The position numbers were made by a program, and so were the translations under genes. Below the pieces are notes generated by a model. The model had not been told where the DNA came from, did not search any database, and saw nothing but the letters and a program-made list of their open reading frames with translations. 64,000 nt of DNA from G047528255 sp047528255 (lineage in GTDB: Bacteria; Bacteroidota; Bacteroidia; Flavobacteriales; Blattabacteriaceae), in contig CP180024.1 of the NCBI GenBank assembly GCA_047528255.1, positions 868,001 through 932,000 of the forward strand, read 5' to 3'. Shown piece after piece: positions 30,140 through 39,287 of the stretch. Each line of letters starts with the position of its first letter. Within the stretch, counting starts at the first letter, position 1.

Positions 30140-31888
30140 ATGAAGATAAATGTAAGAGTAGCGCAAGCCCATGATGCCAAGTATGCCTCCCTGATTTGTC
30201 GGAAGATAGAAGCGTCGGCCAAATCCCGGGGTACGGGCATTGCTAAGAGAGATCCTGAATACATTAAGAAAAAAATGATTGACGGAATTTCCGTCGTTGC
30301 CTTTTGTGACGGAATCCTTTCCGGTTTCAGTTACATCGAAATTTTTCAAGATATGCAGTTCGTAGCTAACTCCGGACTGATCGTCTTTCCAGAATTCAGA
30401 CAGCAAGGTTTGTCCAAACTCATCAAATTCGAAATCTTCAAACTTTCACGTGAAAAATTTCCTCAAGCTAAAATTATCAGCATCACCACCAGCCCTGCAG
30501 TGATCAAAATGAATACTGAATTAGGATTTATTTCCGTACCTTTCAAGCAGCTGACCCGATCCGATGATTTTTGGAAAGGCTGTCGAAGCTGTGTTCATTA
30601 TGATGTATTAACCCGAAATCAAAACAAAATGTGTATGTGTACAGGTTTGTTATACGATGCTCAAATCGAAAAGCCGTCTACCGAGCTTGCTCCGGGAGAT
30701 AACATTGTACTAGCCTATAGCGGCGGTTTAGACACCTCTTACTGTTTAAAATCCCTCACCGAGGAAGGATACAAGGTTCATACAGCTATCGTCAATACAG
30801 GCGGATTCAGCCCTGAAGAATTTGCACGGATCGAGGCACAATCATTAAAAATCGGAGCAATCTCCCATCGTACTATTGATGCCACCGAATCCTATTATCG
30901 CCGTTGCGTAAAATATCTCGTCTACGGAAATATCCTCAGGAACGGAACCTATCCGCTTTCCGTCAGTTCCGAACGGGTTTTTCAAGCCATCAGGATCGCT
31001 CAATATGCTAAGAAAATAAAAGCCAAAGCCATAGCCCATGGCAGCACAGGCGCGGGTAACGATCAAGTCCGTTTTGATTTAGTTTTCCAAATCCTATGCC
31101 CCGATAAACTTATCATCACGCCGATCCGAGACCGAAAGATTTCGCGCAAGCGGGAGATCGAATATTTGAAGACCCACGGCATAGATCTTATTTGGGAAAA
31201 AGCCGAATATTCCATAAACAAGGGCCTTTGGGGAACCAGCGTAAGCGGAGGTGAAACTTTGACTTCGCACCAGAGTTTACCCGAAGAAGCTTTCCCTATT
31301 CCTTTGAGCGAGAAAGAGATCAAAAAAATAGAATTGGGATTTGAAAAAGGCGAACTTATCACCCTAGACGGTTTGAGGAGCAATCCCGTAGAAAATATCG
31401 TCAAACTAGAAAAAATTGCCTCACGTTTTGCTATCGGTCGAGACATCCATGTGGGGGACACCATCGTGGGCATCAAAGGCCGAATAGGTTTCGAGTCTGC
31501 AGCTGCCCTGATCATCATCAAGGCTCACCATTTGCTTGAAAAACATGTGTTGACTAAATGGCAACTCTATTGGAAAGATCAGTTGGCCAATTGGTACGGC
31601 ATGTTATTACATGAGGCTCAATATCTTGAACCCGTCATGCGAAACATAGAGGCCTTTTTACAAGACAGCCAGAAGCGAGTCAGTGGAAAGGTTACCGTAG
31701 CCCTGCACCCCTATAGATTTGAGGTGATCGGCATTCGATCCGAATTTGATATGATGCAATCCAAGACCGCCCAATATGGTGAGATGAATCACGCTTGGAG
31801 CGCGGAAGACGTCAAAGGATTTACCCAAATATTGGGGACTCAAATGAAAATTTATCATGGTTTAGATCAAAATTTTTTCGATGATTAA
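30140..31888 (+). CDS. argG: GNAT acyltransferase fused to argininosuccinate synthase
   Basis: One uninterrupted 582-aa frame carries two enzymes. Residues 1 to about 175 are a GNAT domain: SGLIVFPEFRQQGLSKLIK (79-97) includes the acyl-CoA loop, and the domain ends with a Cys-rich tail (CRSC, CMC). Residues about 188-582 are full-length ArgG, which joins citrulline and aspartate with ATP. They start at the PP-loop LAYSGGLDTS (191-200) and include HGSTGAGNDQVRFD. In the Bacteroidetes I know, a GNAT gene stands just upstream of a separate argG; here they are fused. The GNAT part may make N-acyl-glutamate for the same pathway, replacing ArgA, but that is inference. It leads the operon and overlaps argC by 8 bp. 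Confidence 0.93.
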   Translation: MKINVRVAQAHDAKYASLICRKIEASAKSRGTGIAKRDPEYIKKKMIDGISVVAFCDGILSGFSYIEIFQDMQFVANSGLIVFPEFRQQGLSKLIKFEIFKLSREKFPQAKIISITTSPAVIKMNTELGFISVPFKQLTRSDDFWKGCRSCVHYDVLTRNQNKMCMCTGLLYDAQIEKPSTELAPGDNIVLAYSGGLDTSYCLKSLTEEGYKVHTAIVNTGGFSPEEFARIEAQSLKIGAISHRTIDATESYYRRCVKYLVYGNILRNGTYPLSVSSERVFQAIRIAQYAKKIKAKAIAHGSTGAGNDQVRFDLVFQILCPDKLIITPIRDRKISRKREIEYLKTHGIDLIWEKAEYSINKGLWGTSVSGGETLTSHQSLPEEAFPIPLSEKEIKKIELGFEKGELITLDGLRSNPVENIVKLEKIASRFAIGRDIHVGDTIVGIKGRIGFESAAALIIIKAHHLLEKHVLTKWQLYWKDQLANWYGMLLHEAQYLEPVMRNIEAFLQDSQKRVSGKVTVALHPYRFEVIGIRSEFDMMQSKTAQYGEMNHAWSAEDVKGFTQILGTQMKIYHGLDQNFFDD

Positions 31889-32852
31889 AATAGGGATTGT
31901 AGGCGGGGCAGGCTATACTGCCGGAGAATTGATCAGGCTTCTGATACACCATCCAAAAGTGGTGATCCAAAATATACTGAGCAACAGTAACCCCGGACTA
32001 TATATTTATACGGTGCATCCCGATCTGTTTGGCGAAACCAATATGAAATTTACCGATGCACTCGATGAAGATCTAGACGTTATCTTTCTCTGCCTCGGTC
32101 ATGGGTTATCTAGAGAAGCGTTGAAAATTACCCCACCCAAAACAAAAATCATCGATCTAAGCCAAGATTTCAGATTGGCCGAAAAATCTGTTTTTAACGG
32201 AAAAAAATTCGTTTACGGTTTGCCCGAACAACAACGCAATCGAATAAAAGGTGCTCAAAACATCGCCAACCCAGGTTGTTTTGCTACTATCATTCAGCTT
32301 GCACTCTTACCTCTTGCCCATGCCCAACGCTTGGAAGGAGATATCCATATCAGTGCCATCACCGGAGCTACCGGAGCAGGAAGAGGGCTGAGCGAAAGCA
32401 CGAACTTTAGTTGGAGATACAACAATATCTCTAATTATAAAATATTCACCCACCAGCATTTACATGAAATCAAGGAGGGACTTACGCGTGGTCAAAAGTC
32501 TTTTAAGAGTGAGATCTATTTCGTTCCTTACAGGGGAAATTTCTCTCGGGGTATCATGATCACAGTTTACATCGATTCATCCCTTTCTCTTGAAGAGAAC
32601 GAAGCTCTTTACGATGCTTATTATGAATTTCATCCTTTTGTTCGGCTTTCCGATCAACCCGTTCATTTAAAACAAGTGATCGGTTCCAATAAATGTTTGT
32701 TGCATCTCTCCCTACAAAAAGACAAGCTCATCATCAGCGGAGTGATTGACAATTTGCTCAAAGGAGCTTCGGGCCAGGCCGTGCAAAATCTCAATCTCAT
32801 GTACGATTGGGAAGAAAGTTGCGGACTGAGATTGAAATCAATTGGTTTCTAA
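31881..32852 (+). CDS. argC: N-acyl-gamma-glutamyl-phosphate reductase
   Basis: ArgC reduces N-acetyl- (or N-succinyl-) glutamyl phosphate to the semialdehyde with NADPH, the third step to ornithine. The N-terminal Rossmann motif is IGIVGGAGYTAGELIRLL (3-20). The catalytic Cys133 sits in ANPGCFATI. Later motifs are ITGATGAGRGLSE and VPYRGNFSRGI. At 323 aa it is close to the usual Bacteroidetes length. The start overlaps the end of argG by 8 bp, and argD follows after 19 bp. The acyl group is not decided by the sequence; the argF' type enzyme in the operon allows acetyl or succinyl intermediates. Confidence 0.95.
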   Translation: MIKIGIVGGAGYTAGELIRLLIHHPKVVIQNILSNSNPGLYIYTVHPDLFGETNMKFTDALDEDLDVIFLCLGHGLSREALKITPPKTKIIDLSQDFRLAEKSVFNGKKFVYGLPEQQRNRIKGAQNIANPGCFATIIQLALLPLAHAQRLEGDIHISAITGATGAGRGLSESTNFSWRYNNISNYKIFTHQHLHEIKEGLTRGQKSFKSEIYFVPYRGNFSRGIMITVYIDSSLSLEENEALYDAYYEFHPFVRLSDQPVHLKQVIGSNKCLLHLSLQKDKLIISGVIDNLLKGASGQAVQNLNLMYDWEESCGLRLKSIGF

Positions 32853-32871
32853 ACAATATCAATATGATTAA

Positions 32872-34038
32872 ATGAATTTATTTGATGTTTATCCTACCGT
32901 CCCTATAGAATTAGTCAAGAGCACGGGATCTTATATTTTTGACAGAAAAGGAGAACAATATTTGGATTTTTATGGCGGTCATGCAGTGATCTCTATCGGT
33001 CATTCGCATTCACATTACGTCAAATGTATACGAGACCAACTGAAGCGTGTCAGCTTTTATTCGAATGCCATACACATTCCTCAACAAGAAAAGCTTGCTG
33101 AATTATTAGGAACCGCTTCGGGGTATGATGACTATCGGCTCTTTTTGTGTAATTCAGGCTCGGAGGCAGTCGAGAACGCTCTCAAATTAGCCTCTTTTCA
33201 CACCAGAAAGAGAAAAGTAGTCGCTTTCAAAGGGGCTTTTCATGGGCGCACCAGCGGAGCAGTAGCCGTTACTAATAACTCGAAAATAATCACTCCTTTC
33301 AACGCGCAACATCAAGTCGTTTTTATCGATTATCAAGCAGTAGATCAGCTGGAGGCCACGTTGCAAGAAGGGGATGTTTGTGCCGTGATCACTGAAGGTA
33401 TACAAGGCGTTTCAGGTATAATCGACCCGGGGGCAGAATTTCTTAAACAAGCGGAATCTCTGTGTGAAAAGCACCAAGCAATGTTTATTCTTGACGAGGT
33501 GCAAAGCGGTTACGGTCGTACAGGGGATTTTTTTGCGCATCAAGCTGCCGACATAAATCCCGATCTCATCGCCGTGGCCAAGGGAATGGGCAACGGGTTC
33601 CCTATGGGAGGAGTGCTCATTCACCCCAAATTTAAAGCCTTTCACGGAATGTTGGGAACCACTTTTGGTGGAAACTATTTGGCTTGTGTTGCGGGAATTG
33701 TCGTTTTGGAGGTAATGAGAGACGAGGATTTGGTAGCCAATGCTCGAAAAATCGGCGCGTTGCTCACTAGATCATTGCAAAAAATTCCCGACATTCAAGA
33801 GATTCGGGGAAGGGGATTGATGCTCGGATTGCTCTTTGATTTTCCAGTCAAAAGATTGAGAGAGACCCTTCTAAAAGAAGAAAAAGTGTTTGTTGGAACA
33901 GCTTCGAATCCTAATATTTTGAGATTGCTCCCTCCGCTCAACATCACTCCGGATCACGTGCAACTATTTATATGCAAGCTGACAACTGCTTTGGAACGTT
34001 TACGGTATGAAACAGAAAACAGCCACTCTGGTTCTTGA
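32872..34038 (+). CDS. argD: N-acyl-ornithine aminotransferase
   Basis: A PLP-dependent class III aminotransferase that converts N-acylglutamate semialdehyde to N-acylornithine using glutamate. PLP-site signatures are present: SGSEAVENALKLA (about 99-111), FHGRTSGAVA, LDEVQSGYGRTG (about 210-221) and the Schiff-base Lys237 in AVAKGMGNGFPMGG, followed by GTTFGGNYLA. At 388 aa it is full length. The start MNLFDVYPTVPIELVKSTGS is the family N terminus. It overlaps carA by 32 bp, suggesting translational coupling. Confidence 0.95.
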   Translation: MNLFDVYPTVPIELVKSTGSYIFDRKGEQYLDFYGGHAVISIGHSHSHYVKCIRDQLKRVSFYSNAIHIPQQEKLAELLGTASGYDDYRLFLCNSGSEAVENALKLASFHTRKRKVVAFKGAFHGRTSGAVAVTNNSKIITPFNAQHQVVFIDYQAVDQLEATLQEGDVCAVITEGIQGVSGIIDPGAEFLKQAESLCEKHQAMFILDEVQSGYGRTGDFFAHQAADINPDLIAVAKGMGNGFPMGGVLIHPKFKAFHGMLGTTFGGNYLACVAGIVVLEVMRDEDLVANARKIGALLTRSLQKIPDIQEIRGRGLMLGLLFDFPVKRLRETLLKEEKVFVGTASNPNILRLLPPLNITPDHVQLFICKLTTALERLRYETENSHSGS

Positions 34039-35101
34039 AGACGGTTCGCACTATGAAGCCTTTCATTTCGGTGCGCCCGTATCGGCCTCCGGAGAGATCG
34101 TTTTCAATACTGCGATGACCGGTTATACGGAAAGTTTGACCGACCCGTCATACAGGGGGCAACTCTTGGTTTATACCTATCCCCTTATTGGGAATTACGG
34201 CATTCCCATTTCATCCGTCGAATCTTCCATACACAATTTTTATGAATCGGACAGGCTTCACATTGTGGGTTTGATCGTATCGGATTATACCCATCGACCT
34301 CACCATTGGAATATGTCAGAAAGTCTTTCCGATTGGCTTGAGAAACATTACATTCCGGCCTTGTATGGTCTAGATACCAGGGCGTTGACACAAAAACTAC
34401 GTGAGCAGGGAACAATGCTCGGTAAAATCATCGTTGATGAAGACATTCCCTTTTATGATCCAAATCAGGAAAATCTTGCCGCCCAAGTTTCTATTGAAAA
34501 AAAGACGATCTATGGAGATGGTCAGTATAAAGTTTTGCTCGTCGATTGCGGTGTGAAAAACAACATCATTCGTTGTCTGCTCCATCGCGATTGCACCGTG
34601 ATCCGCGTGCCTTGGGCTTATAATTTCACCCAAGAAGATTACGATGGTCTTTTCATTTCCAACGGTCCGGGAGACCCAAAAGTGTACCAAAAGACCGTTG
34701 CGCACATTCGATCAGCCCTTCAAAAAGATCAACCTATTTTCGGTATTTGTTTGGGGAATCAACTCCTCGGCCTGGCTGCTGGTGGCGATACGCATAAACT
34801 CAAATACGGACACAGGAGTCATAATCAACCAGTTCTCTTGGTAGGAACGGACAGAGCTTTCATTACTTCACAAAATCACGGTTATGTACTTGATCCTGAA
34901 GGGATGGGTCCTGAATGGAAAGTTTTTTTCAAAAATTTGAATGATGAGAGTTGCGAAGGAATAATCCACGATAAAAAGCCTTTTTTCTCGGCGCAATTCC
35001 ATCCGGAAGCCTCAGGAGGTCCTACCGATACCGAATTTTTATTTGACAACTTCATTACCTCCATCAAAAGGTACAAGAAAGCTAACCCATTGTCCATATG
35101 A
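34007..35101 (+). CDS. carA: Carbamoyl-phosphate synthase, small (glutaminase) subunit
   Basis: CarA hydrolyses glutamine and passes ammonia to CarB for carbamoyl phosphate, used for citrulline and pyrimidines. The N-terminal CarA domain reads LVLEDGSHYEAFHFGAP and FNTAMTGYTESLTDPSYRGQ. The class I amidotransferase domain (from about residue 175) has the nucleophile Cys248 in FGICLGNQLLGLA and the His332/Glu334 pair in QFHPEASGGP. The length of 364 aa is normal. The frame starts inside the argD 3' end and ends with an ATGA overlap onto carB. Placement within an arginine operon suggests supply mainly for arginine. Confidence 0.96.
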   Translation: MKQKTATLVLEDGSHYEAFHFGAPVSASGEIVFNTAMTGYTESLTDPSYRGQLLVYTYPLIGNYGIPISSVESSIHNFYESDRLHIVGLIVSDYTHRPHHWNMSESLSDWLEKHYIPALYGLDTRALTQKLREQGTMLGKIIVDEDIPFYDPNQENLAAQVSIEKKTIYGDGQYKVLLVDCGVKNNIIRCLLHRDCTVIRVPWAYNFTQEDYDGLFISNGPGDPKVYQKTVAHIRSALQKDQPIFGICLGNQLLGLAAGGDTHKLKYGHRSHNQPVLLVGTDRAFITSQNHGYVLDPEGMGPEWKVFFKNLNDESCEGIIHDKKPFFSAQFHPEASGGPTDTEFLFDNFITSIKRYKKANPLSI

Positions 35102-38100
35102 AAATCGACAAAGTCCTTATTATCGGCTCCGGAGCCTTGAAAATCGGTGAAGCCGGAGAGTTCGATTATTCCGGAACACAAGCCTTAAAAGCCCTCAAGG
35201 AAGAGGCTGTTTTCACTGTGTTGATCAATCCCAATATCGCTACGGTTCAAACCTCCGAGGGCATCGCCGACAAAGTTTATTTCTTACCTATCACCCCTTA
35301 TTTTGTAGAAACTGTCATAAAAAAAGAGAAGCCTCAAGGTCTTTTGTTGGCTTTCGGTGGGCAGACCGCGTTGAATTGCGGCATTGCTCTCTTCAAAAGA
35401 GGCATTATCGAAAAATATCAATTGCAAGTCTTGGGTACTCCTGTCGAATCGATTATACAAAGTGAAGATCGGGATATCTTCCGAAACAAACTTACCGAGA
35501 TCGGGATAAAGACTGCGCGAAGTATCGCGGTAGATTCTTTGGATAATGCTTTGAAGGCGGCTGAAGAAATCGGTTTCCCCATCATCATACGCGCAGCCTA
35601 CGCTTTGGGAGGTTTGGGAAGTGGATTTTCCCAGAATTCGGATGAGCTAAAAGTTTTGGCATCCAAAGCCTTTTCATACGCCGATCAAATCCTCATCGAG
35701 GAGTCGCTAAAGGGTTGGAAAGAAATCGAATACGAGGTGGTACGCGACAGCTTCGGAAATTGCATCACGGTCTGTAATATGGAAAACTTCGATCCAATCG
35801 GTATCCACACCGGAGAGAGTATCGTCGTAGCTCCTTCTCAAACTTTGACCAATGCAGAATATCATAATCTCAGACAACTCTCGATGCGCATCGCCGAACA
35901 TTTCGGTATCGTCGGCGAATGCAATGTGCAATTTGCATTGGCTCCGCATTCGGCCGATTATCGCGTCATCGAGATTAATGCCCGACTTTCACGCTCGAGC
36001 GCTTTGGCGTCGAAAGCTACGGGTTATCCGTTGGCTTTCGTAGCCGTCAAGGTTGCTTTGGGGTACGGCTTGCATCAGCTGAAAAATGTCGTCACAAAAA
36101 CCACATCGGCTTTTTTTGAACCGGCCTTGGATTACATCGTCTGTAAACTTCCGCGTTGGGATCTTAAAAAATTTTACGGAGTCTCGGACAAGATCGGAAG
36201 CAGTATGAAAAGTGTCGGTGAGGTGATGGCCATCGGCGGTTCGTTTGAAGAAGCCTTGCAAAAAGGGCTTCGTATGCTCGATGTGGGACTGCAGGGTTTC
36301 ATCAATCCTCACAAAAAAGCTTTGAATCCCTCGCTGCTCAAAGATTTGCTTAAAGAGCCTACCGACCAGAGGATACAAGTCTTAGAGTCCGCTTTCAATG
36401 CCGGATATACGGTTAAAAAGATTCATGAACTCACCCAGATCGATCCCTGGTTTTTGTATAAGTTGGAGAACTTACATCGTACGAAACAAACTCTGGTCTC
36501 TTATGGAAACTGGATCAATATCCCTGACGAAATCTTGAGATCGGCTAAAAAACAAGGATTTTCGGATGAACAGATCGTGGGGCTTTCCGTACCTGGATCG
36601 GTACTTACAACCGTTTTCGGATCGCTCAGAGAGCGACGAAAGGCCCGAGGTATATTGCCCTTCACTCGGCAGATCGATACACTAGCCGCCGAATATCCCG
36701 CTCGGACCAATTATCTCTATCTGAGTTATCACGCTTCTCGACACGATATTCCTTACGAAAAGGATAAACAATCTGTCGTCGTGTTAGGCTCAGGTGTCTA
36801 TCGGATCGGAAGCAGCGTTGAGTTTGATTGGTGTTGTGTGAATACCCTCGAAACCATACGAAAGAACGGGTATCGAGCCGTGATGATCAATTACAACCCC
36901 GAGACGGTGAGCACGGATTTTGATGTTTGCGATCGTCTCTATTTTGAAGAACTCAGTCTTGAACGCGTTCTGGATATAATCGAACTCGAGCAGCCCAAGG
37001 GTACTGTGGTCTCAATGGGTGGACAGATCCCCAATAACTTGGCTTTTAAACTTCATCAAAGAGGAGTAAGTATCTTGGGAACTTCTCCCGTTTCAATCGA
37101 TGGGGTAGAGGATCGTTATAAGTTTTCTAAAGCCTTAGACACTTTGGGCATCAGTCAACCGAGTTGGAAAGAGCTTTCGGATTTCGATTCAATCTCTCAT
37201 TTTGTTGAGAAAGTCGGGTATCCCGTATTGATCCGTCCTTCTTACGTACTTTCGGGCGCAGCGATGAATGTGGTGTCTAACGCCGAAGAGTTGCGACAAT
37301 ACCTCAAGGAAGCCGTCGCGATTTCTCCTGAACATCCTGTAGTGGTTACTGAATTTATAGAGAAAGCCAAAGAGATCGAATTTGACGCCGTATCTTGTAA
37401 TGGAGAAATTTTGTATCACGCCATATCCGAGCACGTTGAGTTTGCGGGCGTGCACTCTGGCGACGCTACATTGGTCTATCCACCGCAAAACGTTTATATA
37501 GCCACGTTAAAGGAAGTTCTGCAAACGGCTCAAAAGATCGCTAGACACTTTGATATCTCCGGACCGTTCAACATTCAATTCTTATCAAAAAATAACAGCA
37601 TACAAGTCATCGAATGTAACTTGAGAGCTTCGCGAAGCTTTCCCTTCGTTTCCAAAGTCTCACGTTTTAATATGATTGATCTAGCCACACGAGTGCTTTT
37701 GAACGAGCCATCATTGAAGAAAAGCTCTCCTGATTTTCTTATCTTGGATCATATCGGGGTAAAGGCTTCTCAATTCTCCTTTTCTCGGTTGCAGGGCGCT
37801 GATCCCGTGTTAGGTGTCGATATGGCCTCGACCGGTGAAGTCGGTTGCCTCGGATACAGCTTTAATGACGCAATGATGAAGGCTATGCTGTCTGTGGGTT
37901 ACACTATCCCAAAGAAAAATATTTTGATCTCTGGAGGACCGTTGTGTTCCAAGATCGAATTACTCGAAGTGGTCAAACTCTTGGATGGAAAAGGTTACAC
38001 CCTTTTCGCCACTGAAGGCACGAACCGGTTTTTATCTGATCATGGTATTGTCTCTATTTATTTGCATTGGCCTGATGAGCGTCGATCGCCTCAAGTGATC

Positions 38101-38334
38101 GATTATATCAAAGAAAAAAAGTTGGATTTGATTATCAATATTCCCAAGAATTTGAGCAAATCCGAACTCGACAATGATTATACCATACGGCGCACTGCTG
38201 TGGACTTTAACATTCCGTTATTGACCAATTCACGTTTGGCAAAGGCCTTTATCCAAGCCTTTTGTCAACTCTCTCCCGAGCAACTCGATTCATCTGCTTG
38301 GGATGTTTATTTTCCTCAAAATTCTGAAGTATGA
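35098..38334 (+). CDS. carB: Carbamoyl-phosphate synthase, large subunit
   Basis: CarB builds carbamoyl phosphate from bicarbonate, ammonia and two ATP in a heterodimer with CarA. At 1078 aa it has the full duplicated layout. The first ATP-grasp half (1 to about 400) starts KVLIIGSGALKIGEAGEFDY and includes ARLSRSSALASKATGYPLA. An oligomerisation segment (about 400-550) contains IDPWFLYKLENL. The second ATP-grasp half includes LGSGVYRIGSSVEFDWCCVN, and the C-terminal allosteric domain follows (from about 935, ILISGGPLCSKIELLEV). It overlaps carA by 4 bp and argF' by 4 bp. No damage is seen. Confidence 0.97.
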   Translation: MKIDKVLIIGSGALKIGEAGEFDYSGTQALKALKEEAVFTVLINPNIATVQTSEGIADKVYFLPITPYFVETVIKKEKPQGLLLAFGGQTALNCGIALFKRGIIEKYQLQVLGTPVESIIQSEDRDIFRNKLTEIGIKTARSIAVDSLDNALKAAEEIGFPIIIRAAYALGGLGSGFSQNSDELKVLASKAFSYADQILIEESLKGWKEIEYEVVRDSFGNCITVCNMENFDPIGIHTGESIVVAPSQTLTNAEYHNLRQLSMRIAEHFGIVGECNVQFALAPHSADYRVIEINARLSRSSALASKATGYPLAFVAVKVALGYGLHQLKNVVTKTTSAFFEPALDYIVCKLPRWDLKKFYGVSDKIGSSMKSVGEVMAIGGSFEEALQKGLRMLDVGLQGFINPHKKALNPSLLKDLLKEPTDQRIQVLESAFNAGYTVKKIHELTQIDPWFLYKLENLHRTKQTLVSYGNWINIPDEILRSAKKQGFSDEQIVGLSVPGSVLTTVFGSLRERRKARGILPFTRQIDTLAAEYPARTNYLYLSYHASRHDIPYEKDKQSVVVLGSGVYRIGSSVEFDWCCVNTLETIRKNGYRAVMINYNPETVSTDFDVCDRLYFEELSLERVLDIIELEQPKGTVVSMGGQIPNNLAFKLHQRGVSILGTSPVSIDGVEDRYKFSKALDTLGISQPSWKELSDFDSISHFVEKVGYPVLIRPSYVLSGAAMNVVSNAEELRQYLKEAVAISPEHPVVVTEFIEKAKEIEFDAVSCNGEILYHAISEHVEFAGVHSGDATLVYPPQNVYIATLKEVLQTAQKIARHFDISGPFNIQFLSKNNSIQVIECNLRASRSFPFVSKVSRFNMIDLATRVLLNEPSLKKSSPDFLILDHIGVKASQFSFSRLQGADPVLGVDMASTGEVGCLGYSFNDAMMKAMLSVGYTIPKKNILISGGPLCSKIELLEVVKLLDGKGYTLFATEGTNRFLSDHGIVSIYLHWPDERRSPQVIDYIKEKKLDLIINIPKNLSKSELDNDYTIRRTAVDFNIPLLTNSRLAKAFIQAFCQLSPEQLDSSAWDVYFPQNSEV

Positions 38335-39287
38335 AACGATTCATCAGTGTAGACGACGTCTCTAATTTGCCTCGACTAATCGAAAAGGCTCGAATAGTCA
38401 AAAAGACCCCTTTCGCCTTTAAGAAACTTAAAAAAAATAAAACCGTCGGTCTGGTTTTTTTCAATCCGAGTTTGCGCACGCGTCTAAGCAGTCAAAAGGC
38501 CGCATTCAATCTCGGCGCGAATACTTGGGTTTTGAATATCGACCATAATTCTTGGAAGATTGAGATGAATGACGGAACAGTGATGGAAAACAGTCAGGAA
38601 CACATCAAAGAAGCCATTGCCGTGATGAGCCTCTATTGTGACATCTTGGCTGTGCGTACCTTCCCAAGCTTGCTCGATCGAGAGCATGATTATCAGGAAG
38701 TCTTGTTCAATAAAATCATGCATTACTCCAAAGTTCCACTGGTGAGCTTGGAAAGCGCTACACTACACCCTTTACAGTCTCTGGCCGATGTGATGACCAT
38801 TGAAGAACTTCGACCGACAAAAAAACTCATCAAGGTCGTGCTAAGCTGGGCTCCACATGTGAAGGCCCTCCCGCATTCGGTTCCGAATTCTTTCGCGCAA
38901 TGGGCTTCTAAGTTACAGGGTGTAGACTTGGTTGTCGCTCATCCCGAAGGTTATGACTTAGATAAACGTTTTACCCGAGGAGCGCGCATTACTCATGATC
39001 AGGCGGAAGCCTTCGAGGGAGCTGATTTTATCTATGCAAAGAATTGGAGCAGCTTTATTGACTACGGAAAAGTTCTTTTTCACAATACATCTTGGATGAT
39101 TACCCGGGAGAAGATGGCCTTAACTGATCGGGCCAAATTCATGCACTGCTTACCGGTTCGGCGCAATGTAGTTGTAGAAGACGCCGTGTTGGAAAGTGAA
39201 GATTCTGTAGTCTTGCAACAAGCTGAAAATAGAGTATTTGCCGCCCAGACGGTTTTCATGGAAATTTTGGAACATTCTACAAGATGA
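38331..39287 (+). CDS. argF': N-acyl-L-ornithine carbamoyltransferase (argF' type)
   Basis: This is the carbamoyltransferase branch of Bacteroidetes and Xanthomonas that acts on N-succinyl- or N-acetyl-ornithine rather than ornithine. The carbamoyl-phosphate loop is FFNPSLRTRLSSQKAA (43-58), and the motifs LESATLHPLQSLADVMTIEE, EGADFIYAKNW and FMHCLPVRRN follow the argF' pattern. It is 318 aa. In the position that, as I recall, separates succinyl (Pro90, B. fragilis) from acetyl (Glu92, Xanthomonas) enzymes, this protein has Gln89 (ENSQEHIKEAI), so the substrate is not clear. The start overlaps carB by 4 bp and the end overlaps argB by 4 bp. Confidence 0.92.
   Translation: MKRFISVDDVSNLPRLIEKARIVKKTPFAFKKLKKNKTVGLVFFNPSLRTRLSSQKAAFNLGANTWVLNIDHNSWKIEMNDGTVMENSQEHIKEAIAVMSLYCDILAVRTFPSLLDREHDYQEVLFNKIMHYSKVPLVSLESATLHPLQSLADVMTIEELRPTKKLIKVVLSWAPHVKALPHSVPNSFAQWASKLQGVDLVVAHPEGYDLDKRFTRGARITHDQAEAFEGADFIYAKNWSSFIDYGKVLFHNTSWMITREKMALTDRAKFMHCLPVRRNVVVEDAVLESEDSVVLQQAENRVFAAQTVFMEILEHSTR

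Noticed and set aside
35707..37488. Long open frames antisense to carB and other operon genes
   Set aside because: They are shadows of strongly conserved coding sequence on the other strand, with no family resemblance of their own.
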